Positions 43,364 to 51,044 of a DNA stretch of 64,000 nucleotides are shown here, piece by piece. The notes below the pieces were generated by a model, which saw only the letters and a list, made by a program, of their open reading frames with translations, had not been told where the DNA came from and made no database searches. The DNA comes from a virus, in IMG/VR virus record IMGVR_UViG_3300025102_000012, positions 28,809 through 92,808 of that record. One strand, given 5' to 3'. Within the stretch, counting starts at the first letter, position 1. Each line of letters starts with the position of its first letter. A program made the translations under genes and the position numbers.

Positions 43364-43477
43364 TTATTCCTCCTCTAATGGTTTAAGATTGTCAAATGAT
43401 TTTTGACCCTGTTTTCTAAACCGAAACTTTAGTTTGGCTTTCTTTAAAATTTCAGCAAATCTTTCTAATCTAAACAC
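43364..43477 (-). CDS. Basic mini-protein
   Basis: A 37-residue frame starts with GTG 43477 immediately after the MazG-like stop (TAAGTG). It is strongly basic and helical (RFAEILKKAKLKFRFRKQGQ). It holds the ribosome site of the next gene at its end (GAGGAGG). Confidence 0.45.
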   Translation of the reverse strand: MFRLERFAEILKKAKLKFRFRKQGQKSFDNLKPLEEE

Positions 43478-43801
43478 TTAAAACGCCTTCCCATGCATAA
43501 ATTCCCGATTCTTATTATAATCTAGTTTGGCCAGTAATGCTCCTGCTACATCTAAATCCTTACCAAAAGCATAATCCATAATGCGAATTATGGCATCTGC
43601 TAGTTCTTCTTCTACACTAGAAAACTCTAGAATTTTAGAAGAAGTGGGGTTGCCGTTTCTCATAGCCTCTAATGCTTCGCTTATTTCCGAATGCACCAAA
43701 GCCATAGCCTCTCCGTCATTTCTTTCTTCTTTCCAAAAGCCGTGATTTACAGCATTTTTATATATTATTTTGGCCACTTTATTCCATTCTTTTTCAAACA
43801 T
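43478..43801 (-). CDS. MazG-like nucleoside triphosphate pyrophosphohydrolase
   Basis: This 107-residue protein has two metal-binding helix motifs of the all-alpha NTP pyrophosphatases: E39-x-x-E42 (HSEISEALEA) and E66-x-x-D69 (VEEELADAIIRIMD). Length fits a single-domain MazG/dUTPase-like enzyme. Virus versions are thought to adjust nucleotide or alarmone pools. It lies directly downstream of the TFB gene. Confidence 0.75.
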   Translation of the reverse strand: MFEKEWNKVAKIIYKNAVNHGFWKEERNDGEAMALVHSEISEALEAMRNGNPTSSKILEFSSVEEELADAIIRIMDYAFGKDLDVAGALLAKLDYNKNREFMHGKAF

Positions 43802-43803
43802 TT

Positions 43804-44658
43804 TTATTCACCTATTTTATTTACATCTTTTCCTCTTAATTGTTTTACATTGGTTAAGCCCAATAGCGTTAGAAGTGATTTAGTTTGTAAATAGATGCAC
43901 TTCTCATCTATTTCTGCCTTTTCAGCAATTAAACTTCTAGTATATTCTCTAACAAATACATTAGAAGTTATCCAACAAATACTTGCATAATACGACCTGC
44001 TTTTCGTATAATTAGCATTTAATAAAATTTGCTCAAATCTAGTCAATACCTCAATACTTTGATTGTAAAAAGATAAGTCATTTGTTATCTTTACTAGAGT
44101 TCTTCTTAGATAAGATTCTGGATTTACAGGAGTATAATTTATTTTATTTTTATAAAAAGAATTAATCTTCCTAAGAATCTTTTTGACTAGTTTAGTTTCT
44201 ACTTGGAATTCTTTACAGACTTCTTTTAAAGAAACAGGATTACCTTGTTCCTTCAAAACATAATACACTATTGCTGTTGCTCTATTTTCATAGGTGTATT
44301 TTTTGAAAGAATCTAGCGAAGCATATAGTTCTAAATACACTTCTTCTATTCTTTCTTTGGCTTCTAAAGAAGAAGAAACATTACTCAGTACCATATTACA
44401 ATATATGAGTGCAGTTCTAATATGAGGAGGGGTTGCCGAATAGTTTCTTCTATTGTATTTAGAAGAACCTTTTCCAGTAATTATTGACCCTAAATTACCT
44501 TTATCCGAACTATGTTTCAGTTCACCTTTACCGTCCAATATGTGTACTGTTTCTTCAAATATTTCTTGAACTAAGACTAGGCCGCATTCGGAACATACTC
44601 TTTCTCCTAATCTTTCATCAAAGTAGTTTTCTTTACTTGAGCATTCTTCACAAATCAT
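43804..44658 (-). CDS. tfb: Transcription factor B (TFIIB-like)
   Basis: I chose ATG 44658 (284 residues), with the zinc ribbon at the start: C3, C6, C22, C25 (MICEECSSKENYFDERLGER, then VCSECG). After a linker with Ser/Gly (SSDKGNLGSIITGKGSSKYN; B-reader/linker region) come two cyclin-like repeats at about 90-180 and 190-280. Host RNA polymerase needs TFB with TBP to start transcription. A viral copy could direct it to viral promoters. No TBP gene is visible. The first ATG of the frame lies inside the preceding gene. Confidence 0.85.
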   Translation of the reverse strand: MICEECSSKENYFDERLGERVCSECGLVLVQEIFEETVHILDGKGELKHSSDKGNLGSIITGKGSSKYNRRNYSATPPHIRTALIYCNMVLSNVSSSLEAKERIEEVYLELYASLDSFKKYTYENRATAIVYYVLKEQGNPVSLKEVCKEFQVETKLVKKILRKINSFYKNKINYTPVNPESYLRRTLVKITNDLSFYNQSIEVLTRFEQILLNANYTKSRSYYASICWITSNVFVREYTRSLIAEKAEIDEKCIYLQTKSLLTLLGLTNVKQLRGKDVNKIGE

Positions 44659-45796
44659 CCATATCAATCCTATTTTCATTTTCATTATCTGTAATATACG
44701 AATTAATCGTATTAACTATTTTTATTGTGTGAGTGTCATTCATTAATGCTAATGCTCTACCGGCAAACTGGTCGCCAACAGGAGTATGATTACCCATATT
44801 ATCTATGCAGATAGAACCTCTCCAACCGCATTTACCGAAATTAAACTCATCAGTTTTGTTGCCGTCATCATCATATACATAATTTTTTTCGGGTTGCCAA
44901 ATATAAGTAGATACTGCTTGATTAGCACTTTTACCTTTATATTCTAACTTCCAATCGAATTCCCTTCCTCGGACATATAGCGTTTGTAGTTTATCTTCTT
45001 TATAATTGGCTCGTAGTTTGCTAGGGTATTGTGCTAACATTTCTTGTACTAATTCATATGCTTTCTTTTCAACAATATCTGCTTTTCTATTTTGTTTTAG
45101 AAAGGCAACTAAAACTTTCAAATCAGATTCTGATGGAAATTTACCCATTAACCTATAATAGAACTGTTTTGGAGAAGTATATTTCCAAGAACAATTCTTG
45201 GTGTTTTTGGTATCAATATAAAAACTAGAATACTTTATTAGTTCTTTAATAGAAATAGAACCCCAAATACCATCTCCTATCTCTATGGCGCATTCATCGG
45301 GGGATATTTGTTTTACATTCAAACGAACTTCGTGTTTTACAAAGTCACTATAAAACCAATACGGTAGTCTATTTTCAATGACATATTTGACTACTTCGGG
45401 TAGTTTAGTAGTTTGATAAAGATATGGCATTAGTTTAAGTGGGTCTTTTTCAAAACAACTTTTGAATAAAACTCTTGCTAAGGCATGACATAATTCATCC
45501 ATTAGCATAATTTTGCCATTAATATAGTACCTAGACGATTTTTGGATAACGAATGGTGTTTCTCCTATCATTAGGGTAGTCGTTCCTTCCGGAATGCCAT
45601 GAAAAAACTTTTGTGTGCCTCTTTTATTTTTAAAGGAACTCAAAAAGTGTTGATAAATAGACTGGTGAATAGGGTCTTTAGCGCTAACTGGATGAATTGT
45701 TGCAATTGAACCATGTATGTTCCTACCAACAATATTTAGTTCAGTTTCCCAATATTCATTTGCTCCGTCATGTGGTTTTCTAATTCTTATTTTCAT
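44648..45796 (-). CDS. Unknown 382-residue protein
   Basis: This protein shows no family that I can name. Features: N-terminal basic beta (KIRIRKPHDGANEYWETELN), a central long mixed region, and a C-terminal block C-G-W-R-G-S-I-C-I-D-N-M-G-N-H-T-P-V-G around residues 328-346. G-S-I-C-I-D superficially resembles the G-x-I-C-L-D of E2 enzymes, but the preceding H-P-N is missing. It lies between the ubiquitin-like gene and TFB, which makes a connection worth testing. It overlaps TFB by 11 bases. Confidence 0.6.
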   Translation of the reverse strand: MKIRIRKPHDGANEYWETELNIVGRNIHGSIATIHPVSAKDPIHQSIYQHFLSSFKNKRGTQKFFHGIPEGTTTLMIGETPFVIQKSSRYYINGKIMLMDELCHALARVLFKSCFEKDPLKLMPYLYQTTKLPEVVKYVIENRLPYWFYSDFVKHEVRLNVKQISPDECAIEIGDGIWGSISIKELIKYSSFYIDTKNTKNCSWKYTSPKQFYYRLMGKFPSESDLKVLVAFLKQNRKADIVEKKAYELVQEMLAQYPSKLRANYKEDKLQTLYVRGREFDWKLEYKGKSANQAVSTYIWQPEKNYVYDDDGNKTDEFNFGKCGWRGSICIDNMGNHTPVGDQFAGRALALMNDTHTIKIVNTINSYITDNENENRIDMDDL

Positions 45797-45801
45797 TTAT
45801 A

Positions 45802-45963
45802 TCACATCATATATACATTTTTATTATCTTTGTTGCATTTTTCATGCATTTCTATTTTTATTTCTTGTGGAGTGTAAAGTTTGCCGCCACACACTCGACA
45901 GTGCGTAGCAACCATGTTATTTTTTCTGTTATTTAAAATATGCTTAGGGTCTTTTTCTTTCAT
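45802..45963 (-). CDS. Zinc-finger mini-protein
   Basis: This 53-residue frame contains a C-x2-C pair (HCRVCGGKLY) and a later H-x3-C (EMHEKCNKDN), a C2HC-type finger. The ATG overlaps the stop of the preceding gene (TAATG). No other motif is visible. Confidence 0.6.
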   Translation of the reverse strand: MKEKDPKHILNNRKNNMVATHCRVCGGKLYTPQEIKIEMHEKCNKDNKNVYMM

Positions 45964-46319
45964 TAGTATTCCCCAAATAAATAATCAATGTTTTTCTTTC
46001 TTTCGTTGCATATTTTACATTCTTTTTTACCATCTAATAAAACACAATTTTTTTCATGGTATTTTGATAGATGGTAATAGTAGTTTATTTTATTGTCAAG
46101 ATAAATACTAAATCCTTTATCTACGGCAAGCGGAACCTGCCAAAATATATCGTATAGTGTTGTCTTTAACATGAATTTTTTGTCTCTATCTGAGTAGTTA
46201 GAAGACATAATGGTGATGTTTCTTATTATATTTTTATCTTCTGCTTTTAATTCTCGCATAAATAAAATTGTTGCATCCAATACACCGCTATAAGGCAGTT
46301 TATTGAACACGATGAACAC
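45963..46319 (-). CDS. Unknown protein with C-terminal zinc knuckle
   Basis: This 118-residue protein (LDATILFMRELKAEDKNIIR, then SIYLDNKINYYYHLSKYHEK) ends with C-K-I-C (KECKICNERKKNIDYLFGEY). The H-x-x-K-Y-H-E-K-N-C and C-x2-C could together bind zinc, in a McrA/HNH-like or treble-clef layout. It lies downstream of a hairpin region that separates it from the ubiquitin-like gene. Confidence 0.55.
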   Translation of the reverse strand: MFIVFNKLPYSGVLDATILFMRELKAEDKNIIRNITIMSSNYSDRDKKFMLKTTLYDIFWQVPLAVDKGFSIYLDNKINYYYHLSKYHEKNCVLLDGKKECKICNERKKNIDYLFGEY

Positions 46320-46335
46320 CGAAGGGTTGGAAAGC

Positions 46336-46388
46336 CACTATCTAGGGTTAGGATAGTGACTCTCCACAACAAACAGAATAAATACTGT
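46336..46388 (-). terminator. Tandem hairpins downstream of the ubiquitin-like gene
   Basis: Two stems are visible: CACTATC 46336-46342 with GATAGTG 46352-46358, and AAACAG 46371-46376 with CTGTTT 46385-46390, the latter touching the stop codon of the ubiquitin-like gene. This 70-base gap is unusual in the tightly packed block. It could attenuate transcription so that the ubiquitin-like protein is made in excess over the E1 and protease genes. Confidence 0.4.
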
Positions 46389-46595
46389 TTATTGTTGACC
46401 TCCAACAATCGCAGGGGTTAAGTCTACTGATGTAACATCATCCCAATTAATTCCTGTAATCTCTTCTCTCGCTACCATTTCCCCATCAATAAAGCACCAA
46501 TGGGTTGGGTGTCGGTCTATCTGTTCAATTATCTCTTCTTTTGCGAGAGATAGCGTTGTGTGTCCTGTCTCGTTTAATATTCTTAATGTAATCAT
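46389..46595 (-). CDS. Ubiquitin-like (beta-grasp) protein with C-terminal GG-QQ
   Basis: This 68-residue protein has the beta-grasp order: strand (MITLRILNET), strand (HTTLSLAKEE), helix (EIIEQIDRHP), strands with D-G-E-M-V, and a last strand D-V-T-S-V-D-L-T-P-A-I-V running into G65-G66-Q67-Q68. The P-A-I-V-G-G ending recalls the ubiquitin-like domains of phage gpI and other bacterial/viral Ub-like proteins that occur with JAB proteases. The two residues after G-G would need removal, fitting the JAMM protein in the same block. The E1-like enzyme would activate it. Small size limits certainty. Confidence 0.62.
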   Translation of the reverse strand: MITLRILNETGHTTLSLAKEEIIEQIDRHPTHWCFIDGEMVAREEITGINWDDVTSVDLTPAIVGGQQ

Positions 46596-46648
46596 AATTC
46601 TTCACTTCCTCTTGTTTTATCTAATCTGTTTGCCATATTTAAAACACC

Positions 46649-46813
46649 CTATACTGGTTCATTGTCTTGAGAATCAATCACTTCATAAATGTTTAATCCT
46701 ACTCCAAGTGCGACAATGCTTGCACTTCCCCATAATAGTCCTTTACCAATTAATTTGGTAATCGTCCACATTACTTCTGCGGGGTCTTCTCTTTTAAAAT
46801 TCTTTTTTGACAT
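46649..46813 (-). CDS. Small single-pass membrane protein
   Basis: A 54-residue frame from ATG 46813 overlaps the end of the preceding gene. A basic start (SKKNFKRED) is followed by a hydrophobic segment at 21-43 (LIGKGLLWGSASIVALGVGL). It lies directly upstream of the ubiquitin-like gene. No family is recognised. Confidence 0.5.
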   Translation of the reverse strand: MSKKNFKREDPAEVMWTITKLIGKGLLWGSASIVALGVGLNIYEVIDSQDNEPV

Positions 46814-48077
46814 CTATCTTTTCCTCCTTTTGTATTAGAACTTCAGCCTCTAATCTATTTATTAGACCATATTCGATACCGATATCTAAAGCCTCGAGTT
46901 TCTTTATTTGCTCAACTGTTGGTGCTTTGGTAAGAAAGAACTGACAGTTTTTTAGCCAATACATACCATCTATTAATTTAGATTCAGTTTCCCGCATTAA
47001 TGATGATAATATTTTCATCTCTTTCAAAGAATCACATACTCTAAGGGTAAGAATAGGAACTCCTAAGAATTCAAGGTTTTGAGCATAAATATCTGTTACT
47101 GGTTCAGAAAGTCTACGATTCAATCGTCGTATTTGTTTTTCTTCTTCTGCCTTTTCTCTCGCTAATCGTTCTTCTCTAGCGATTCTTCTTTCTTCTTCTC
47201 GCATCATTCGTTCTCTTGCTCTTTTCTCTACATTTTCGGGTAGATTATAGATTCTATCGGCCTCTATTCTTTGTGCCTCTATTTTTACTTGTCTTTCTGC
47301 TCTAGCCTTTCGTTGAGCCTCTCTTTTGTCGGTAACTTCTTTAGCCTTAGCAATCCTATCTTCTTTCCATTTAGTGTATTTCTCCAATAAAGGGTCACTA
47401 GTTACATAAAGATAGGCTAAGTCCTGCATTAGTTTAGCATTAGGATAACCATGAACAGTAAATTGATTTTTAGGGTTATCGGGATGATTCCATCTCCAAA
47501 CAATAGAAGCCATTTTATAATCGTAACTTCCAAACCGGCCTTTACCTTTCTTTCTTAGGATTCTTCTTGGTTCTGTTCTACACAAAGCAGAATTGTAGTG
47601 CCAATCTTTTTTGTGTACATTATACCAACAATCCAATTCTTTAATTTTATCAAACATTAATTTGAATGAATCTCCATTCTCAGCCCACCATGCTTCTGCT
47701 TTCATAGAACCGACTCTAACTTTAATCCATTCAGCAACTTGTTCATCAGTTACTTCACCAACAACAAGTCCTTTCTCTTCTGCGATTTGTCGCATAATAA
47801 GGTAACTGTTGATGTGGTCACTACCTACTATTTCTTCAATACCGTTTTCAGTATTTCTAATACGGAAGTGATAAACAATTGGATGGCCACAAAGACACTG
47901 ATTTGGATGGCTACTTGAGGAAACCCAATCGGGAATATCCCCATTACCATTCCACCAAACATCTCCAGTGGCTATCCACTCATCTTTAGCCTCATTATAA
48001 TTATCAGCAACAGAAAGTTCTGTCATTTTTCTAATAAGTATTCTATCCCAACGGCCTTCGCCTAATTCTCTTTTCAT
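46794..48077 (-). CDS. Zinc-binding, coiled-coil protein of unknown function
   Basis: This 427-residue protein has a N-terminal zinc-like motif (CLCGHPIVYHFRIRNTENG, then EIVGSDHINSYLI), a basic middle segment (RRILRKKGKGRFGSYDYKMA) and a long, very charged helix at about 230-320 (AKEVTDKREAQRKARAERQV, EKRARERMMREEERRIAREE). The N-terminal C-x-C-G...F-x-I-x-N...V-G-S pattern is seen in phage proteins of unknown role. The long helix suggests a scaffold or a rod. It is one of the largest unassigned genes of the block. Confidence 0.55.
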   Translation of the reverse strand: MKRELGEGRWDRILIRKMTELSVADNYNEAKDEWIATGDVWWNGNGDIPDWVSSSSHPNQCLCGHPIVYHFRIRNTENGIEEIVGSDHINSYLIMRQIAEEKGLVVGEVTDEQVAEWIKVRVGSMKAEAWWAENGDSFKLMFDKIKELDCWYNVHKKDWHYNSALCRTEPRRILRKKGKGRFGSYDYKMASIVWRWNHPDNPKNQFTVHGYPNAKLMQDLAYLYVTSDPLLEKYTKWKEDRIAKAKEVTDKREAQRKARAERQVKIEAQRIEADRIYNLPENVEKRARERMMREEERRIAREERLAREKAEEEKQIRRLNRRLSEPVTDIYAQNLEFLGVPILTLRVCDSLKEMKILSSLMRETESKLIDGMYWLKNCQFFLTKAPTVEQIKKLEALDIGIEYGLINRLEAEVLIQKEEKIDVKKEF

Positions 48078-48079
48078 TT

Positions 48080-48460
48080 TTATTTCTCCTTGATTAATTT
48101 GTTGTTTAACTTAAATAATAAGTTTTCTTGTTTAGTTAAACGCTTATTCAATGCAATGTTTTCATCTACTAAATGTTGCATAGTATTCGCATACATTTTT
48201 TCTAATTTTTTATTTTTTTCATTAAGAATAGTTTCTATTATTAGTTCTATGTTAGAAAACTTGTCTTCGCACTTAGATAACCTACTGTTAAATGCCATTA
48301 TTTCATGCTGAGTTCCTTTGTTTAGGCTCTTGATGCTCTTAGCAGTTTTATTTTTTCTTCGGCAGTTATCACATACTGGTTTAAACTTAGCAATCCTTTC
48401 TGCTAAAACAGTTGATTTAACCACAAAAGGAGTATTGCACAATACACAAACAAAATGCAT
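48080..48460 (-). CDS. Zinc-ribbon plus coiled-coil protein
   Basis: This 126-residue protein has an N-terminal zinc ribbon (MHFVCVLCNTPFVV with C-x2-C, then VCDNCRRKNK) and a coiled coil at 60-120 (KCEDKFSNIELIIETILNEK, LDENIALNKRL-like heptads). Such domain pairs often bind nucleic acid as dimers. It lies 2 bases upstream of the large charged protein gene in transcription order. Confidence 0.6.
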   Translation of the reverse strand: MHFVCVLCNTPFVVKSTVLAERIAKFKPVCDNCRRKNKTAKSIKSLNKGTQHEIMAFNSRLSKCEDKFSNIELIIETILNEKNKKLEKMYANTMQHLVDENIALNKRLTKQENLLFKLNNKLIKEK

Positions 48461-48706
48461 TTAACCACCGTAGTCTCTATCTTCTATTTCAAAATTGTAT
48501 TGTTCTTGAAGATAACTTGTTAAAATCATATCCATCTTTTCTTGAAGGCTTCCTATGATACCTGCAATAATTCTGCGATTTAAACTAATCCATAGTCTAT
48601 GATAAGTGTTTATCACTACTTTTGGTTCGTTATTTTCATTCTCACTTATAACAATCGGAGGTAATTCCGATGTATTTATTATTCTAAATTCTACTTCTTT
48701 ATTCAT
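48461..48706 (-). CDS. Small protein of unknown function
   Basis: This 81-residue protein (KEVEFRIINTSELPPIVISE, then ISLNRRIIAGIIGSLQEKMD) has two strands and two helices. It ends in an acidic-aromatic tail. It overlaps the upstream gene by 4 bases. Function unknown. Confidence 0.5.
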   Translation of the reverse strand: MNKEVEFRIINTSELPPIVISENENNEPKVVINTYHRLWISLNRRIIAGIIGSLQEKMDMILTSYLQEQYNFEIEDRDYGG

Positions 48707-48987
48707 TTTAAATTCACCTCTAAGAAACTCATAATTGATATATAGTTCTTCTCTTTTAGCATTGTCTCTAATCTACTAGAGTCTATTTTTTTAACACAAA
48801 ATACTGCTAACATTTTGCTCATTTTTTCTTGGCTTGTTTTGCTAATAAGTTTAGCAGTTCTACTCAACAAATCTTGTTGGTATTTTTCTTCTGCTAAACA
48901 ATCTAAACATTGAGTCCATTCCATAACTTCATGTTGATAATTGGGCTGTTGAAACCAACCTGCTCCATTACATATTTCACATTCCAT
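48703..48987 (-). CDS. Zinc-finger protein, DnaJ-like single repeat
   Basis: This 94-residue protein starts MECEICNGAGWFQQPN, a C-x2-C-x-G-x-G type knuckle, with a second pair C-L-D-C at 29-32 (WTQCLDCLAEE). The remainder is helical with a basic middle. Such motifs occur in chaperone-like or nucleic-acid-binding proteins. Confidence 0.6.
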   Translation of the reverse strand: MECEICNGAGWFQQPNYQHEVMEWTQCLDCLAEEKYQQDLLSRTAKLISKTSQEKMSKMLAVFCVKKIDSSRLETMLKEKNYISIMSFLEVNLK

Positions 48988-48989
48988 TT

Positions 48990-49139
48990 TTATTCCTCAC
49001 TTATCATCCAACCACTACCACACATCATATGCCATATAGCATCGCCTTTTGTTTTGAAGAACTTTGCTTCTTCTTCATCATCATCAATGTGTAATAATTT
49101 CCATTTGTATGTTTTTGTTTTTGTTGTTTTGTAATTCAT
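48990..49139 (-). CDS. Small protein of unknown function
   Basis: This 49-residue frame from ATG 49139 (NYKTTKTKTYKWKLLHIDDD, then KFFKTKGDAIWHMMCGSGWM) reads like a beta hairpin plus helix and lies between two well-supported genes with spacings of 2 bases. No function is suggested. Confidence 0.55.
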   Translation of the reverse strand: MNYKTTKTKTYKWKLLHIDDDEEEAKFFKTKGDAIWHMMCGSGWMISEE

Positions 49140-49141
49140 TT

Positions 49142-49798
49142 TTAAGCCTCCTTAAGTAGAGTTTGTGGATATTTAGGATTAGTTGAGTTATATGCTCGTA
49201 CTCCCACATTATACTTTACAGCAAAATGATTACTAGGCCACCACTTAGGCATCTGACCTTGAGGCCATTCCGCAAATTTCCATTTACCTTCTAAGTAATA
49301 GTGTTTGTATGAGTCTATAACAAAATCCCATTCATCGTTATTAGGATTGTTTTTGAAATAATCTTCTTTATCTAACCTATAGACATCAAGCATAGCAATT
49401 GATACAGGGGTTGCTTCACTTGCATCAGCATCATAATCTATTGCTGTTTGAAGTATTCTTTCAAAACTACCATGTTCTTTATTGTATCTTGAATTGTATT
49501 CTCTACATAGTTCAACACCATGTTGAAATAACCATAGTGCGTTGTTATTGTTTTGCCTAGCCCAAATAGTGCTAGGATGATTGAGCATAGCAGGTTTCAT
49601 TAGAATAGAACCACTATCACTATGATATTGTTTTAGTTGCGCTAGTGTAGGTTCATAGCCAAACTTATCAGTGAATTCATTACATAACTCATTGGTATGT
49701 AGCATTTGACAAGTTTCCGTTGGCATTTTTACAACATGCTTGTTTAGCATTTGTTGTGCTGATTCTTTTGGGCATCTTGATAATGCAAATATATTCAT
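49142..49798 (-). CDS. Pyrimidine-dimer DNA glycosylase-like protein
   Basis: This 218-residue protein begins MNIFALSRCPKESAQQMLNK followed by H-V-V-K-M-P-T-E-T-C-Q-M-L. The L-x-K-H-V-V-K-M-x-x-E-x-x-Q-x-L helix is the signature of the T4 endonuclease V-related family often found in marine viruses. Further blocks (NHPSTIWARQNNNNALWLFQ, then LCREYNSRYNKEHG) fit the longer members. Function in UV-damage repair is likely but not certain for this length. The gene overlaps the next by 4 bases. Confidence 0.65.
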   Translation of the reverse strand: MNIFALSRCPKESAQQMLNKHVVKMPTETCQMLHTNELCNEFTDKFGYEPTLAQLKQYHSDSGSILMKPAMLNHPSTIWARQNNNNALWLFQHGVELCREYNSRYNKEHGSFERILQTAIDYDADASEATPVSIAMLDVYRLDKEDYFKNNPNNDEWDFVIDSYKHYYLEGKWKFAEWPQGQMPKWWPSNHFAVKYNVGVRAYNSTNPKYPQTLLKEA

Positions 49799-49932
49799 TT
49801 TCCTTCACCTTCTATTAATACTAAATCATCCATGCTTATGTCGCAAAGCCATGAATGGTCGTAGCCTAACCTTGTTGTGTATAATTTACCATCTATTTCA
49901 TAGGTTATGTCGAATAACATTATATCGCTCAT
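49795..49932 (-). CDS. Small protein of unknown function
   Basis: A 45-residue frame from ATG 49932 (SDIMLFDITYEIDGKLYTTR, then GYDHSWLCDISMDDLVLIEG) with a beta-rich pattern. It overlaps the genes on both sides by 4 bases (ATGA), which supports translation. Confidence 0.55.
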   Translation of the reverse strand: MSDIMLFDITYEIDGKLYTTRLGYDHSWLCDISMDDLVLIEGEGK

Positions 49933-50171
49933 TCTTCTTCACCTACTATTGAGTTATAATGGTCTAGGGCTTGAACCCAAGATGTGCAAGTTATAGTTAG
50001 TTCTCTTCTATCAACTTCCCATGTATTGCCATCATCTTCGGGTCTATTAGTCCATATTTCATCTCTAAAGAATAGCATCATAGATACTACATCTTCAAAA
50101 ATATATTTGACCTTCATAGCAATTGTTCCATCATTGTAAATTGTATTTCCAAATTCTTGTTTTACTTTCAT
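49929..50171 (-). CDS. Small protein of unknown function
   Basis: This 80-residue protein (KVKQEFGNTIYNDGTIAMKV, then MLFFRDEIWTNRPEDDGNTW) is beta-rich with an aromatic core. It overlaps neighbours on both sides by 4 bases. Confidence 0.55.
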   Translation of the reverse strand: MKVKQEFGNTIYNDGTIAMKVKYIFEDVVSMMLFFRDEIWTNRPEDDGNTWEVDRRELTITCTSWVQALDHYNSIVGEEE

Positions 50172-50440
50172 TCAATCATCTCCTTCCATGTTTCGGGTAA
50201 GTCTAATCCTTGTTCAAGTGCTTTCATCATTTCAACATGGCTCGCATAATTTCTAATCATTTCATCTAATGTTGTAAGAACATCACCTTTCTTTTTACTC
50301 TCTTCACTCAACCGCTTGACTTCTTCAAGGAGTAGTGGTGCGTCTCTCAATAGTGCATAAGTAGCCATGTGCTGTTCAATCGTTCCAGCCACTTCTTTCA
50401 AATCTGATAAGTGTCCTTCGTATTTGTCTGTGTCAATCAT
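50168..50440 (-). CDS. Helical protein of unknown function
   Basis: This 90-residue acidic helical protein (YEGHLSDLKEVAGTIEQHMA, then LLLEEVKRLSEESKKKGDVL) has coiled-coil character between 25 and 75. It overlaps neighbours by 4 bases on both sides. Confidence 0.55.
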   Translation of the reverse strand: MIDTDKYEGHLSDLKEVAGTIEQHMATYALLRDAPLLLEEVKRLSEESKKKGDVLTTLDEMIRNYASHVEMMKALEQGLDLPETWKEMIE

Positions 50441-50655
50441 TCAATCACCCTCTTCTGCACCCAATATTGGTAAGTTAGCATAGCCGCCTTCAGTAAGTTG
50501 TAGTGTTCTGCACTAGGGTTTCGTCTAAAACTTAAAAAAGCCATATCAAGACCTTCGCTTGTGGCTAACTTTCGTTCTTCTACTTGCTTTTTAGGGGCAG
50601 GTTGAAAAACAGTTCCGTATGTTTCTGTTATTATTTTATATATTTCTTCTTCCAT
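50437..50655 (-). CDS. Helical protein of unknown function
   Basis: I chose ATG 50655 (72 residues) behind AGGTGATTAAA; the longer frame to 50721 lacks a ribosome site and overlaps another gene. Sequence such as EEEIYKIITETYGTVFQPAP and SAEHYNLLKAAMLTYQYWVQ indicates helices. Unassigned. Confidence 0.55.
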   Translation of the reverse strand: MEEEIYKIITETYGTVFQPAPKKQVEERKLATSEGLDMAFLSFRRNPSAEHYNLLKAAMLTYQYWVQKRVIE

Positions 50656-50665
50656 TTTAATCACC

Positions 50666-50827
50666 TTACTTGAAGAACCTCTTTGCTTCTTCGTATATTG
50701 TATAATGGTCTTTACGACCACTTTGAGTCTGCATTCTACAATACTCTTTTCTTTGTTCTGCTATCGTCACATCTAAGTTTAGATATTCATCTTTCCATAT
50801 TCTTTGTTCTTTCACTTTGTCTTTCAT
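50666..50827 (-). CDS. Charged mini-protein
   Basis: A 53-residue frame from ATG 50827 (KDKVKEQRIWKDEYLNLDVT, then EQRKEYCRMQTQSGRKDHYT) ends 10 bases before the next gene. An in-frame ATG at 50833 is an equal alternative. It overlaps the C-terminus of the zinc-binding gene upstream by about 40 bases, which lowers certainty. Confidence 0.45.
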   Translation of the reverse strand: MKDKVKEQRIWKDEYLNLDVTIAEQRKEYCRMQTQSGRKDHYTIYEEAKRFFK

Positions 50828-51038
50828 TTTCATTTGGTTTCACGCCCATTTTTATTTTTATTTCGTCAAGACAACCTTGACATATATTTATTTTTATTTC
50901 TGATAGTTCTTCAGTTTCCAACTCGGTAAAAACTGCAACAACTTCATGTTTTGCTCTTAGATAACAAACATTGCATCTAAGTATATCTTCTGTTTTGAAG
51001 ATAGTATTTCCTATAATTTTCTTAATCCATTCAAACAT
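50787..51038 (-). CDS. Zinc-binding protein
   Basis: This 83-residue protein has C-x2-C at 22-25 (ILRCNVCYLRAKHEV) and C-x2-C at 52-55 (INICQGCLDEI), a single zinc ribbon with strands in between. The C-terminal tail is charged. It lies early in the minus-strand block, so it may be an early regulator. Confidence 0.6.
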   Translation of the reverse strand: MFEWIKKIIGNTIFKTEDILRCNVCYLRAKHEVVAVFTELETEELSEIKINICQGCLDEIKIKMGVKPNENERQSERTKNMER

Positions 51039-51044
51039 AGGACA

